From: JAPULR01 sp965238215
GTDB taxonomy: Bacteria > Chloroflexota > Dehalococcoidia > Lucifugimonadales > GCA-2712585
Assembly: GCA_965238215.1 (NCBI GenBank)
Contig: OZ250180.1
Location: 620,001 to 684,000 of the forward strand
Direction of reading: 5' to 3'
Length of the DNA stretch: 64,000 nt
Positions 34,032 through 43,208 of this stretch are shown one piece after another. The position numbers and the translations under genes are program-made. Numbering within the stretch: position 1 is the stretch's first letter; every line of letters starts with the position of its first letter. Under the pieces are notes generated by a model that saw nothing but the letters and a program-made list of their open reading frames with translations, was not told where the DNA came from and did not search any database.

Positions 34032-34373
34032 ATGGTAATGCAGTTTGCAAACGATTTTCAGAAACTTCAATTCAATATTAAGGAAGTGGCGTTAGTTACC
34101 GCCGGGAAAGCAAATCCGTCACTGGATAGAGATTATATACTGATCCGAATTGGGATACATTTTGAATCTAGCCAAAACAAGGCCGATGCAATGATCTCGT
34201 TGCCGATTCAAAAATGGCTACATCCTCAGGACGGCACATCCATCATTGATATTTTGTCCGATGAAGCCGCGGAGGCCGATTGTGTGCAGGGAGGTAGAAC
34301 TCTTCAAAAATATACTGAATGGCTTCAGAAGGGACTTGGTTATGGCGATAATGCCGGAGCGCCGAAGACGTAA
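34032..34373 (+). CDS. Hypothetical protein after the structured RNA
   Basis: 113 residues, starting MVMQFANDFQKLQFNIKEVALV. I do not recognise the family. It is lower in GC than its surroundings, begins at the 3' end of the RNA-like segment, and shows none of the RuvC or HNH motifs of IscB. It could be a foreign gene or a decayed remnant. Confidence 0.45.
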   Translation: MVMQFANDFQKLQFNIKEVALVTAGKANPSLDRDYILIRIGIHFESSQNKADAMISLPIQKWLHPQDGTSIIDILSDEAAEADCVQGGRTLQKYTEWLQKGLGYGDNAGAPKT

Positions 34374-34385
34374 ATCCCAAACCGG

Positions 34386-34634
34386 ATGGCGAGAAGCTCA
34401 TGGATTGGTCTTGGGATCGACCGGGATATCGGTGTGGCCTGCTACCTGAACGGCTCAATCCATATCCTCGATCTGGACGAATTCCAAAGGAATCGCCCGA
34501 AAATGCACTACCCAGACCATCTCGTAGAGCAAGCGCTTGCTGCTCGCGACAAAGTAGTCCAGCTCGGTCAAACCGACGCTTTCTCCTTCGGCCGAATAGC
34601 CCAGCTAACCCACTGGGTTAACCATCTCAAATGA
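34386..34634 (+). CDS. Possible small hypothetical protein
   Basis: 82 residues with a natural-looking composition (DRDIGVACYLNGSIHILDLDEF, then ALAARDKVVQLGQTDAFSFG). A competing overlapping frame from 34400 is Arg/Pro/Ser-rich and less protein-like. No ribosome-binding site is evident and no family is recognised. It may be part of a degraded gene. Confidence 0.3.
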   Translation: MARSSWIGLGIDRDIGVACYLNGSIHILDLDEFQRNRPKMHYPDHLVEQALAARDKVVQLGQTDAFSFGRIAQLTHWVNHLK

Positions 34635-34647
34635 TGTCAAACGCGAA

Positions 34648-35076
34648 TTGCCAGAACTGCTAATCCGCCCCTACCACGAATCCGACGAGGACGCCGTAGT
34701 CGCCCTCTGGCAAGAATGCGGCCTCGTCGTGCCTTGGAACAATCCCCAAAAGGACATCCACCGAAAGCTGCGTGTCCAACGGGAGATGTTCCTCGTCGGA
34801 CTAGTCAATAGCAAGGTAGTGGCGGCAGTAATGGCCGGATACGAAGGCCATCGAGGCTGGATAAACTACCTGGCTGTCGATCCAAGCTCTCAGAAGAAAG
34901 GCCTCGGACGCCGCATGATGGACCAGGCGGAATCTCGACTCCATGACTTGGGTTGCCCTAAGATAAACCTGCAGGTCAGAACCTCTTACACTGGCGTCAT
35001 AGCTTTCTACAGGGCCCTCGGATATACGGTGGACGACGTCGTGAGCATGGGCAAGCGCCTCGACCCGGACACCTAG
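34648..35076 (+). CDS. GNAT family N-acetyltransferase (YpeA-like)
   Basis: 142 residues from a TTG. The GNAT acetyl-CoA loop is SSQKKGLGRRMM (about 80-92), followed by the NLQVRTSYTGVIAFYRALGY motif B region. The closest recognisable group is the YpeA/RimI-like acetyltransferases; the substrate is unknown. Confidence 0.82.
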   Translation: MPELLIRPYHESDEDAVVALWQECGLVVPWNNPQKDIHRKLRVQREMFLVGLVNSKVVAAVMAGYEGHRGWINYLAVDPSSQKKGLGRRMMDQAESRLHDLGCPKINLQVRTSYTGVIAFYRALGYTVDDVVSMGKRLDPDT

Positions 35077-35163
35077 AGCACTCTCACGGAAGCCCTCAGT
35101 TCTCCACCCATGACCAAGTCCCGAGTACAATTACTCTCAGATTAAGTCCGCGGGAGAATTGCT

Positions 35164-35856
35164 TTGAACGAGATGGACCCTAGCCTCGTCTCAGCACATT
35201 GGGACGAGCTCTACCGTAGCGGCAGGTACGTTGAAGATCCCCCTGTTCCCTTTGTAAAGAGAATCCTCTCTGTTCTTGAAGCCTGCTCGTTGCGAGAAAC
35301 CAGCGGGCTCTACGTCGGCTGCGGAAACGGTCGAAACTACCTCACCCTCGCCAACTCTGGTCTCCGCCTCTACGGCGTCGACATCTCCGGCGAGTCCCTG
35401 CGTCAATTGGCCAAAAAGGAACCTGCCGTTGCTGATTTTCTAATCTGCGCCGATTTTCGAAAACATCATTGTCTGGAAAAATTTAGCTACGTCATTGCAA
35501 TTCAGGTCTTTCAGCACGGTTTCGATGCTGATGTTGCCAGGTATTTTGCCAATGTCAGGTCCATGCTGTCGCCGGGAGGACTCTTCTTCCTCCGCGTAAA
35601 TGCCGCTTCCACCCAGATTTACCAGCCTCACACCACTGACGAGTGCAACGAACTAGGCGGCAAAACAGTGACATATGAAGCCGGTCTCAAACTAGGACTC
35701 CCCGTTCACTTCTACTCAAAGGACGAGTTGCTCGACCTGACCCGCAATGGTTTTGAAGTCGTAGACGAACTTCGCGAAGAGGTCACGCTGAGGGACTCGC
35801 CCGAAAGCGGGTCCTGGGCTCAATGGGAAGGAATCTGGCGACGCCGCCACAACTGA
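35164..35856 (+). CDS. SAM-dependent methyltransferase, class I
   Basis: 230 residues. Motif I is LYVGCGNGRNYLTLA and the acidic SAM-ribose end of strand 2 is YGVDIS; the post-motif region reads FSYVIAIQVFQHG. TehB-like in arrangement. The TTG at 35164 follows GGGAGA; an ATG three codons later is possible. Substrate unknown. Confidence 0.82.
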   Translation: MNEMDPSLVSAHWDELYRSGRYVEDPPVPFVKRILSVLEACSLRETSGLYVGCGNGRNYLTLANSGLRLYGVDISGESLRQLAKKEPAVADFLICADFRKHHCLEKFSYVIAIQVFQHGFDADVARYFANVRSMLSPGGLFFLRVNAASTQIYQPHTTDECNELGGKTVTYEAGLKLGLPVHFYSKDELLDLTRNGFEVVDELREEVTLRDSPESGSWAQWEGIWRRRHN

Positions 35857-35906
35857 ATTCCCCAAGGGGCTAAAACCCCCATTGGCGTCACCACCCGCCC
35901 ACGGGT

Positions 35907-35912
35907 TATAAT
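35907..35912 (+). promoter_or_regulatory. Perfect -10 box before the NHL-repeat gene
   Basis: TATAAT lies 45 bases before the start codon. A weak TTGGCG is 19 bases further upstream. Plausible promoter of the NHL-amidase unit. Confidence 0.4.
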
Positions 35913-35956
35913 GCCTCATTCCCCCTTCACCAACTCACACCGTAGGAGGAGACACC

Positions 35957-36787
35957 ATGGCCAACAAGCTGATTCTGGGCACCGGTGACGACCGCTGGGA
36001 CGTCTCTTACCCCTTCGGCAATCTCCCCGAAGGATGGACCTACGGCAACGTCAGTCACGTTGCCACAGACTCCCAAAATCGGGTCTACGTCTACCAGCGC
36101 AAAGACCCTCCCATGCTCATCTTCGACACCGACGGCAATCTCCTCAACACCTGGGGCGACGGCATACTAATGGACGGCCACGGCATCTTCATTGACGGCA
36201 ATGACGACGTGTTCCTTATAGACCGCAACGCCCACGAGGTCTTCAAGTTCTCCAACGATGGCAAAATCCTCCTCCGCATGGGCAACCGCGAAAGGGCCTC
36301 CCTTCAAGCGCCCTTCAACTCCCCCGCCGACGTGGCCACCTCCAGCAACGGCGACATCTACATCGCCGACGGTTACGGCAACTCCATCGTCCACCGCTTC
36401 TCCGCCGACGGAAAGCATATCGGCTCCTGGGGCGAACGGGGCAGCGGCCCCGGCCAGTTCACCACCCCCCACGGCATCTGGGCCGACCGCGACGACAGGA
36501 TCTACGTCTGCGACAGGGAGAACAACCGCGTGCAAATCTTCAGCCCGGAGGGCGACTACTACACCGAGTGGGGCGACCTCTACCACCCCATGGATATCTT
36601 CATCGACGGTAAGGACCGCGTCTTCGTCACCGACCAGACCCCCCGCTTCTCCGTCTTCGACCTCAACGGCAAGCTCATCGACCGGAGCATGTCTCCCGAC
36701 GTGGGCCACGGCGTTTGGGGCGATAACCTCGGCAACCTCTACGCCTCGGGCAACGTCCGCAGCGTCGCCAAGTTCATCAAGCAATAG
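35957..36787 (+). CDS. NHL-repeat beta-propeller protein
   Basis: 276 residues made of about six NHL-type blades, each with a D-x-x-G/N pattern (VYQRKD, FIDGNDDVFLIDRN, GDIYIADGYGN, DDRIYVCDRENNRVQIF, KDRVFVTDQTP). It resembles the peptidyl-alpha-hydroxyglycine amidating lyase-like propellers common in marine Chloroflexota. No signal peptide is seen. A strong GTAGGAGG precedes the ATG. It lies 52 bases upstream of an amidase. Enzymatic function is unproven. Confidence 0.8.
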   Translation: MANKLILGTGDDRWDVSYPFGNLPEGWTYGNVSHVATDSQNRVYVYQRKDPPMLIFDTDGNLLNTWGDGILMDGHGIFIDGNDDVFLIDRNAHEVFKFSNDGKILLRMGNRERASLQAPFNSPADVATSSNGDIYIADGYGNSIVHRFSADGKHIGSWGERGSGPGQFTTPHGIWADRDDRIYVCDRENNRVQIFSPEGDYYTEWGDLYHPMDIFIDGKDRVFVTDQTPRFSVFDLNGKLIDRSMSPDVGHGVWGDNLGNLYASGNVRSVAKFIKQ

Positions 36788-36839
36788 CCGACCCCAGCCC
36801 GCCAAGTCCAATTCCATTCATCCGAAGGGAGCATGAAAA

Positions 36840-38240
36840 ATGACCACCCAAGATTTGACCTCCCTGACCCTTTCCCAGGCATCGGACCTCGTAAAATCCC
36901 GCCAGGTCTCACCCGTGGAGCTTGCCCAAGCCTGCCTCGATAGAATCGACCGGCTGGACGGCAAACTCAACTCCTTCCTGACCCTTTGCCCCGAACAGGC
37001 CCTGGCCGTCGCCCGCCGAGCCGAGGAGGAGATCGCCAACGGGAACCGCCGCGGCGACTTCCACGGCATCCCCTACGCCGTCAAGGACATCTACAACACC
37101 GCTGGCATCCGCACCACCAACGGCTCCAAGGTGTTCAAGGATTACGTCCCCGACAACGACTGTACCGCCGTGGTGAACCTGAATGCCGCCGGCGGCGTCC
37201 TCGTGGGAAAGAACAGCTGCTTGGAGTTTGCCTGTGGCAATCATCACGAAATCCACGGTGAAGTCCATAATCCCTGGAACCTGGACCATTCCCCCGGCGG
37301 ATCCTCCAGCGGCTCAGGCGCTTCCGTGGCCGCCAGCCTCATCTTCGGCTCCATGGGTTCCTGCACCGGTGGCTCCATACGCGGCCCCGCTTCCAACTGC
37401 AGCATCGTAGGACACAAACCCACCTATGGCCTTGTCAGCCGCCACGGCGTCTTCCCCCTAAGCTGGTCCCTTGACCACGCGGGCCCCATGACCCGAACCG
37501 TCGAGGACTGCGCCATCATGCTGCAAGCCGTGGCCGGCTACGACCCCAAAGACCCCTCCTCGGCCCGCGGCCCCGACGTGGACTACCGAAGCGCCCTCAC
37601 CGGCGACATTCGTGGACTTCGCATAGGCGTCCCCGTTGAACTAAACGAAGGCTGCGACGACTCCATCGCTTCTCTCATTCAGGACGCCATAGCCGTTCTC
37701 ATGGACCTCGGCGCCGTGATTCAGGAAGTTTCCCTTCCCGTCGCCGGGGCCCACGCCACCTTCGCCGGCAGCGTCATCACCTGGTCCGAGGAAGCCCAAG
37801 TCCATGCCCCCTGGTTCGACCGCATCCAGGACTACACCGAAGGCGCACGTCAGAAGGTCCTCTCGGGTGCCGTCATCACCAGCATGCAGTACCACAAGGC
37901 CCAGCAGATACGCCGATTGGTCATTGACGAGATGAACGCCGTCCTTCAGAACGTAGACCTGCTGGTTGGCCCTGTTGCCGGCTCCCCGCCCGGACGATTG
38001 CCCACTGGCCCAGGGGCAGGAACGAAAGCCGCCGATTCAGTGGCTTCAGAACGCAGCTTCTCTCGACCCTACAACATGACCGGCACGCCCTCCGTCAGCG
38101 TTCCTTGCGGCTTTACTCCGGAAGGTCTGCCCATCGGCCTGCAGGTTTCCGGCCGTCTCTTGGACGACGCCACAGTTCTAAAGGCCGCCCACGCCTACGA
38201 ACAGGCCACCCCCTGGCATAAGATGCACCCCAATCTCTAG
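36840..38240 (+). CDS. Amidase, amidase-signature family
   Basis: 466 residues. The Ser-cisSer-Lys triad is complete: Lys82 in YAVKDIYN, Ser155 in GGSSSGSGA and Ser179 in TGGSIRGPAS, with the canonical 24-residue Ser-Ser spacing. Such enzymes hydrolyse amide bonds; GatA is a relative, but no gatB or gatC is adjacent, so a catabolic amidase is more likely. It follows the NHL protein and precedes a tiny gene, probably in one transcript. Confidence 0.9.
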   Translation: MTTQDLTSLTLSQASDLVKSRQVSPVELAQACLDRIDRLDGKLNSFLTLCPEQALAVARRAEEEIANGNRRGDFHGIPYAVKDIYNTAGIRTTNGSKVFKDYVPDNDCTAVVNLNAAGGVLVGKNSCLEFACGNHHEIHGEVHNPWNLDHSPGGSSSGSGASVAASLIFGSMGSCTGGSIRGPASNCSIVGHKPTYGLVSRHGVFPLSWSLDHAGPMTRTVEDCAIMLQAVAGYDPKDPSSARGPDVDYRSALTGDIRGLRIGVPVELNEGCDDSIASLIQDAIAVLMDLGAVIQEVSLPVAGAHATFAGSVITWSEEAQVHAPWFDRIQDYTEGARQKVLSGAVITSMQYHKAQQIRRLVIDEMNAVLQNVDLLVGPVAGSPPGRLPTGPGAGTKAADSVASERSFSRPYNMTGTPSVSVPCGFTPEGLPIGLQVSGRLLDDATVLKAAHAYEQATPWHKMHPNL

Positions 38241-38276
38241 CGCCCGCAACTATCTTGGACGAAAGGAGGGCTGATC

Positions 38277-38462
38277 ATGGCTGCAACCCAGCGCGTCATT
38301 AGACAAAGGTTTCATGAAGCCGGAATCAAAGCCCACGAGAAGCAGGTGGAATCCACCACGGAAGTCCACAACGTCATTGAAGAGAAATTCGCAAAAGTGC
38401 CTGACGACAACTTGATAACCGTCGAACCCGCTTACATTCAGCCCACCCGCCCGGAAGACTAA
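38277..38462 (+). CDS. Small hypothetical protein
   Basis: 61 residues with a strong AAGGAGGG ribosome-binding site 8 bases before the ATG. Helical N-terminal half with charged residues (RVIRQRFHEAGIKAHEKQVE), polar C-terminus. Located 36 bases after the amidase and before a repeat cluster. No family recognised. Confidence 0.55.
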   Translation: MAATQRVIRQRFHEAGIKAHEKQVESTTEVHNVIEEKFAKVPDDNLITVEPAYIQPTRPED

Positions 38463-38478
38463 TCCCACATCTTCCAAA

Positions 38479-38745
38479 CCCCTTCCCCCTTCACCGAGAA
38501 AGACTGGAGCCTGCCCCGTACTTTTTACGGGGATGGCGTGTCCTCTTGTCCTCGCGAATGCGGGGACCCATCTGCGTCCCCACCTCTACCGCAACCCCCC
38601 CTCGTAGGGGCGGTTCGCGAACCGCCCGCTTCGCCCCCTCACGTCATCTCCCCAAAATCGTCCGTCTTGCGACCATAGACCCCTTCCCCCTTGATGGGGG
38701 AAGGTCAGAGCCTGCCCTGAGCTTGTCGAAGGGATGGGGGTGAAA
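38479..38745. repeat. Cluster of interspersed repeats downstream of two gene ends
   Basis: Contains a diverged family A copy (38479-38542), a family E copy (38546-38572, core CTCGCGAATGCGGGGACCC), a family B hairpin (38604-38627, centred on TTCGCGAA) and a full family A copy (38681-38745) with the CCTTCCCCC/GGGGGAAGG stem. The gap separates the small + strand gene from the - strand aminomutase gene. Confidence 0.78.
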
Positions 38746-38748
38746 AAC

Positions 38749-40101
38749 CTAGCGCAGGTCCTCTTGGTGGGTGCGGCAGAAGTCGCTGATTATGTCAATC
38801 GTCCGGTCGATCTCTTCGTCCGAATGGGCCCCCGAAATGAACCCCCTCGGGCTCCGCGTCACGAACACCCCGTTGTTCATCAGGTGGTTCTTCATTGCGT
38901 ACCCCTTAGGGTTGTCCTTGTTCAGCAATGCCATGTTCGCAACGTCCCGGTAGTTCTCCAAAGGCCTGCGAGTGAAGTACATCCCCCATATCGACCCAAA
39001 GTTGTAGCACCGAGCATCTATCTCAAGCTCGTCCGAAACAGCGTTCAACTCGTCGGTAATCTTGTCGCCCAGCCTCCACAGCTTCTTGTGAACCTCGCCG
39101 TCCCGCAAGAGCTCAATAGTCTTCAGGGCCGCCGCAACCCCTATAACCTGGCCGTTGTAGGTGCCCTGGAAGAACACCGGCCCCTCCGGCTGGAACAGCG
39201 ACATTATCTCCCTCTTGCCCGTCAGCGCCGCGACAGGGAACCCGTTCGCCATCGCCTTTCCGAAAACCCCCAAATCCGGCGTTACTCCCAGAAGCGCCTG
39301 CGCGCCGCCCAAGTGAGTCCGAAAGCCGGTCACCACTTCGTCGAACAGCAAGACTATGCCGTGCTTGTCGCACAGGTCCCGCAGCAGCTGTAGGAAGTCA
39401 ACCCGCATCACCGGGCAGCCGCCGCTGTATCCCGGCTCAACTACTATGGCCGCCAGATTGTCCTTCTCCCGCTCCACTATGCGTTCCACTGCTTCATTGT
39501 CGTTGAAGGGCGCCACCACCACCTGATCCGCCGTCGACTGCAGCATTCCGGGATACTTTGCCACCGGTGTCGGATTGTCCGCCGGTCCCGCATCCTCCAG
39601 GCTGGGCCGGACGCTGACGATCAGATAGTCGTGCCAGCCATGATAGCCGCCCTCGAACTTCAAGACCTTGGTGCGCCCCGTGAACGCGCGAGACACTCGA
39701 ACGGCGTTGTATATCGGGTCGGAACCGCCGCCACCGCACAGTATGCTCATCTCTCCGCAGGGGATTATCTCTGCAAGAAGACGGGTTAGCTCCAACTCCT
39801 TCGGGTGGGGAGTAGCGGAAAGAACACCCTCGTCCTCCATTACTTCGATGACCGCCTGCCGGACCTGCGGGTCGTTGTACCCCAGGACCGCCGGGCCAAA
39901 GGAGCCGTGGTAGTCGATGAACTCGTTGTCGTCCACGTCCCAGATGCGGGAACCCAGGGTTTTCTTGATGAACAGCGGAAACGGCTCGTACCAGCGTCCG
40001 TCCCCAATAACCCCCGCCGGCGAATACTTCCGCGCCTCCTCGAACATCCTTTGAGTGTTTTCAGTCTTTATCTTGAGTTCAACGTCTATCACGTTCTGCA
40101 C
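38749..40101 (-). CDS. PLP-dependent aminotransferase class III (glutamate-1-semialdehyde aminomutase-like)
   Basis: 450 residues. The PLP Lys is Lys282 in FGKAMANGFP, Asp254 in LLFDEVVTGFR supports the pyridine nitrogen, and the GGYHGWHD segment matches the GSAM/class III group. True HemL enzymes are about 430 residues and sit near heme genes; none is near here. A catabolic transaminase or aminomutase is therefore more likely. It is 42 bases downstream of an amidohydrolase in the same direction. Confidence 0.87.
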   Translation of the reverse strand: MQNVIDVELKIKTENTQRMFEEARKYSPAGVIGDGRWYEPFPLFIKKTLGSRIWDVDDNEFIDYHGSFGPAVLGYNDPQVRQAVIEVMEDEGVLSATPHPKELELTRLLAEIIPCGEMSILCGGGGSDPIYNAVRVSRAFTGRTKVLKFEGGYHGWHDYLIVSVRPSLEDAGPADNPTPVAKYPGMLQSTADQVVVAPFNDNEAVERIVEREKDNLAAIVVEPGYSGGCPVMRVDFLQLLRDLCDKHGIVLLFDEVVTGFRTHLGGAQALLGVTPDLGVFGKAMANGFPVAALTGKREIMSLFQPEGPVFFQGTYNGQVIGVAAALKTIELLRDGEVHKKLWRLGDKITDELNAVSDELEIDARCYNFGSIWGMYFTRRPLENYRDVANMALLNKDNPKGYAMKNHLMNNGVFVTRSPRGFISGAHSDEEIDRTIDIISDFCRTHQEDLR

Positions 40102-40143
40102 CTCATTCGGTTTGCTGCTTCAGGACCCGCATTGTCTTTTTCT

Positions 40144-41322
40144 CTACTGGCCCATACGATATCGTTTCACCGCGTTGTCGCACACAATCTTCCGCTTCAC
40201 GTCCTCGTCCAACTGCCCCATGTTGCGCTCTATGACCTCCGCCGAATCGGGCCAGACGCCGTCCGGATGTGGATAGTCCGAACCCCACATCAGGTTGTCT
40301 TCGCCAATGAACTTCGCCATGTATCCAACGGTCGGGTCGTCCTGGAACGTCGTCGCCCCCTGCCGGTACCAGTACTCGCTGGGCATCAAGCTCAAGGGCG
40401 GGTCTAACTTAACGTCGATGAGATTGTCCTTGTACTGCACGTCCAGACGCTCCGTCACGAAGGGCACCCAGCCCGCGCCGCACTCCCCCAGCACAAACTG
40501 AAATCCGGGGAACTTCTCGCAGGTGCCGCTCATGATAATGCTCGCCAGCCATTCGGAACCGGCCAGCTGGCTCAGGGTTAGGCTGGTGCCCCGATAGGCT
40601 AGGTCGTTCTGTGCCGCTTCATCTTCAGTGAAGGGTTCCCCCGACTTCCGATTCTTGGGAGCCTGTGGCACCCGGATTCCGCCCCCGCCGATGTGGAATG
40701 AGAGGGGTATGCCCGTCTCCTCGGCTGCCTCCCATAGCGGGTCCCAGTAGCCGTCCCGCATGTAGATGGGCCAGGTAAAGGACGTATACAAGTCAGCGCC
40801 CCTCAGACCCAGCTTGGCGGCGCGGCGAAGCTCCTCCGCCGCAACTTCCGGATCGTTGATGGGAATGCACGCCAGCGCGTACCAGCGTCCGGGCCGGGTG
40901 TTGCAAAAGTCCACTACCCATTCGTTGTAGATGCGATAGGTGGTCGTCAGCAAGTCGAGGTCCTTTATCCGCATCCCTGCATTGGTCATGCCGTACAGCA
41001 CCTCTGCGTCCACCCCGTCCATCTCCATGTCCTTGAGCCTAAGCTCTGGCGTACTGGGATGGGGGCCTCCCTCGTAGTATCCCACGTCGTACATCCTATC
41101 AATGCGGGCACGCAGCCCCCGTCGGGGCGCCGTAAAGCCAAAACCCAGTCCGCCTGCCACACCCAACTCAGTGCCTTCCGCCATCCAGCGAGGGCCTGCT
41201 TCCGTGTCCACCACCTGGGGCACCGCGTCCCTCAGATGCGCCGGCGCGTTGTCGACGAAAAGGTCCCCCGGCAGCCAGGTAAGGTCAATGTGCGAGTCCC
41301 CGGAAACTCGGTTGTACTCCAT
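40144..41322 (-). CDS. Amidohydrolase family 2 (PF04909-like)
   Basis: 392 residues from the ATG at 41322, which follows a GGGGGGAAA ribosome site. A longer reading to 41406 was rejected. Family marks: N-terminal GDSHIDLTW, the mid-protein ELRRAAKLGLRGADLY segment, SLHVNS-type strand replaced here by PLSFHIGGGG, and MWGSDYPHPDGVWPDS near the C-terminus with the metal/catalytic Asp. Related enzymes decarboxylate or hydrolyse aromatic and lactone substrates (ACMSD, 4-oxalomesaconate hydratase). It resembles the protein at 57692-58813. Confidence 0.87.
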   Translation of the reverse strand: MEYNRVSGDSHIDLTWLPGDLFVDNAPAHLRDAVPQVVDTEAGPRWMAEGTELGVAGGLGFGFTAPRRGLRARIDRMYDVGYYEGGPHPSTPELRLKDMEMDGVDAEVLYGMTNAGMRIKDLDLLTTTYRIYNEWVVDFCNTRPGRWYALACIPINDPEVAAEELRRAAKLGLRGADLYTSFTWPIYMRDGYWDPLWEAAEETGIPLSFHIGGGGIRVPQAPKNRKSGEPFTEDEAAQNDLAYRGTSLTLSQLAGSEWLASIIMSGTCEKFPGFQFVLGECGAGWVPFVTERLDVQYKDNLIDVKLDPPLSLMPSEYWYRQGATTFQDDPTVGYMAKFIGEDNLMWGSDYPHPDGVWPDSAEVIERNMGQLDEDVKRKIVCDNAVKRYRMGQ

Positions 41323-41478
41323 GGCGTTTCCCCCCTTGCCTGTGTTGGTGCGACTATACAAGAGATGCAAGAAAGGGGCAAGGTCACGCCCCTTCCACAA
41401 CGCCATAGCGACTCCCAGCCGAGTGCCCCTTTCTCAAATACCACTACCATGAAAATAGCCATTCCGCTCCTCCAAACC

Positions 41479-41750
41479 TCTTCCCCCTCTATGGGGGAAG
41501 ATTGAGATGGGGGTGAACTCCGCACCCCACAACATTCTCCCCATGTAGGGGCGGTTCGTGAACCGCCCCTACATCCGTCATTCCGGCGGAAGCCGGAATC
41601 CAGCCCCAGTCCGGCATACTGGCCGACTGTGATAAGACCCTGATATTCATCCCCTTGCGTGGCCTTTCACTAGGCCATAGTTATTCTGAGCGCAGCGCAA
41701 CCCACCCCACATGTCATTCTGAACGGAGCATAGCGTAGTGAAGAATCTCG
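41479..41750. repeat. Cluster of interspersed repeats
   Basis: Family A short form at 41479-41516. Family B at 41545-41572, a perfect 12-bp inverted repeat around CGTG that begins GTAGGGGCGGTT. Family D at 41577-41603 (CATTCCGGCGGAAGCCGGAA core). Family C at 41711-41750, with a partial copy near 41681. The rest of 41323-41918 shows nothing coding. Confidence 0.78.
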
Positions 41751-41899
41751 TTGTCCTTCAACCCCATCCTTTCCACGCCCTACTGTTATTCCCGCGAGGA
41801 GCCTCCCCAGTCCAGACTTCGGAGGGGGGTGAACTACGACCCAGACAATTTTTCGGTCCGAAACTCAATTCGAGTTGGAGCCGGATTTTCGAAGCGCAT

Positions 41900-42101
41900 A
41901 GAAGTCCACTGAAACGCCTTGGCACTCTCCATCCTCTACTACAATTACTGCCGTCCACACACCACACTAGGTATAACACCTGCCCAAGCCGTTGGACTCA
42001 CAGAGCAGACATATGACCTTGATTGGCTTACACAGCTACTAGAGCGAGCCTACCCCAAACCGAAACCTTGGGGCTCCAACAGAATAGTTCAAGTTAATTG
42101 A
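41900..42101 (+). pseudogene. C-terminal remnant of an IS transposase
   Basis: The readable part (from 41919, 60 residues) carries the end of a DDE/integrase-core transposase: LYYNYCRPHTTLGITPAQAVGL, as in IS elements whose C-termini read NFxRPHxTLxxTPAxAAG. The catalytic DDE residues and any terminal inverted repeat are not found. It marks an old insertion followed by decay in an AT-richer patch. Confidence 0.65.
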
Positions 42102-42125
42102 GCAACCAAAGAATGAAGAGAATAA

Positions 42126-42251
42126 CTACAATAACGGCAATGCTGCAAGGGCAACGAGAGATAACGTCCCTATTGCGCAGGAACTTGCCAGGAATACAAT
42201 CCCAACAACTTCCATGCCGATTTCAATGAAACAGCCAATCAGTCGGAACAC
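42126..42251 (-). CDS. Possible 41-residue hydrophobic peptide
   Basis: Minus-strand frame from GTG 42251 to TAG 42126 reads MFRLIGCFIEIGMEVVGIVF, followed by a Ser/Cys and a Leu/Ala-rich stretch. The whole peptide is one or two hydrophobic helices. It begins 6 bases after the stop of the next entry. No ribosome site is evident. Speculative. Confidence 0.25.
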   Translation of the reverse strand: MFRLIGCFIEIGMEVVGIVFLASSCAIGTLSLVALAALPLL

Positions 42252-42257
42252 TGAACT

Positions 42258-42512
42258 TTATTTTGGAGGATAGATTATCTCTCCTCCGTATCCTGGAAAA
42301 CACTTGAGACAACGCATAACAGGACTACATCCAAGTCTCTTTGCTCTCTCTACTGCAATTTCAAAAGTGAATCGTTCTTTATGGTCTTTGGCTAAGGACA
42401 ACGCTTCAAATGTAAGCTTGGAGTGTAACGCATCATCAATTTGGTCAACATGATGAACCAAACCGATTTTGTTGTCAGTTGAAAGTAAATAATCCCGAGG
42501 CCAGTTTGTCAC
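42258..42512 (-). CDS. Hypothetical protein or gene fragment
   Basis: 84 residues from a GTG; the frame stays open about 20 codons further upstream without a good start, which suggests a truncated 5' end. Composition is protein-like (TNWPRDYLLSTDNKIGLVHH, FTFEIAVERAKRLG). Lower GC than the window average. Family not recognised. Confidence 0.35.
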   Translation of the reverse strand: MTNWPRDYLLSTDNKIGLVHHVDQIDDALHSKLTFEALSLAKDHKERFTFEIAVERAKRLGCSPVMRCLKCFPGYGGEIIYPPK

Positions 42513-42686
42513 AACAATTACTGAACGGTCTGATGATCCCTTACCATCGGCAAAACCCGTATTTCTATTGTAAGGGTTTCTTCATTATCTAAGTCTGACG
42601 AATGCCTGGCAAATACTCGTTTATCTTAACTATTCGACCAAAAGATGGTGGAGGGAATCGCCTGGCCTTGCAGAACCCACCTTTCA

Positions 42687-42810
42687 CGTCATTCTGAGCG
42701 AAGCGCAGCGGAGTCGAGTAATCTCGCAGACTCCAACCACTATCACTCCCGCCAATCCTGGTTCCCGCCGCCCTCTTTCTTCTTGTTCCTGCGTAGGCAA
42801 GAACCCATCT
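42687..42810. repeat. Interspersed repeats, families C and E
   Basis: A family C copy at 42687-42726 (CATTCTGAGCGAAGCG start, GAGTAATCTCG end) and an E-like copy at 42784-42810 (GTTCCTGCGTAGGCAAGAAC). From 42811 to 43030 I see no gene or element. Confidence 0.7.
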
Positions 42811-43036
42811 TATCACCAACTGACATCCTCTCATTGCCCAAACTTCTCCTTCCCTGCTAATCTACTCCTATGAATACAGCCGCCATCCTTCCTCGTCTCC
42901 TTTGCACTCCAACCCCCAGCCCAATGCGATACCTAATCGCAAAAAGATCCCACTCTTACCCGCATAAAAATAAAACGACTATTTCACCCCAAGAAATGAC
43001 CATATTCACGCCTGTTACGCCCCCCAAAAGGCCTCT

Positions 43037-43108
43037 ACTCGTTTTCAACAACGAGTCCGGGTCCACGCCTGGTAGCCTGAAACGAGTGACTCGTTTTCCC
43101 GCTCGTTT
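43037..43108. promoter_or_regulatory. Cluster of ACTCGTT/AACGAGT motifs, possible operator region
   Basis: ACTCGTT (43037-43043) and AACGAGT (43050-43056) form one inverted repeat. AAACGAGT (43080-43087) and ACTCGTTT (43089-43096) form a near-perfect palindrome around one base. A further CTCGTTTT is at 43102-43109. These five half-sites in 72 bases lie about 100 bases upstream of a strong promoter (43209-43237). Confidence 0.35.
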
Positions 43109-43208
43109 TCGCGACTTTTTCTCAGTCTCATCGCCTTTCACCCAACACTTTCCATCTTTTCCTCTGTCCAATCTTGCTCCTTACGCTAGTCGTTGACCCC
43201 CACCGCGG

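Noticed and set aside
38749..40101. Heme-pathway hemL
   Set aside because: Catalytic residues fit class III enzymes in general; no heme gene is adjacent and the neighbours are catabolic.
42870..43196. 108-codon frame in the gap before the 43285 gene
   Set aside because: No ribosome-binding site, unnatural composition, and it covers the operator-like motifs; probably non-coding.
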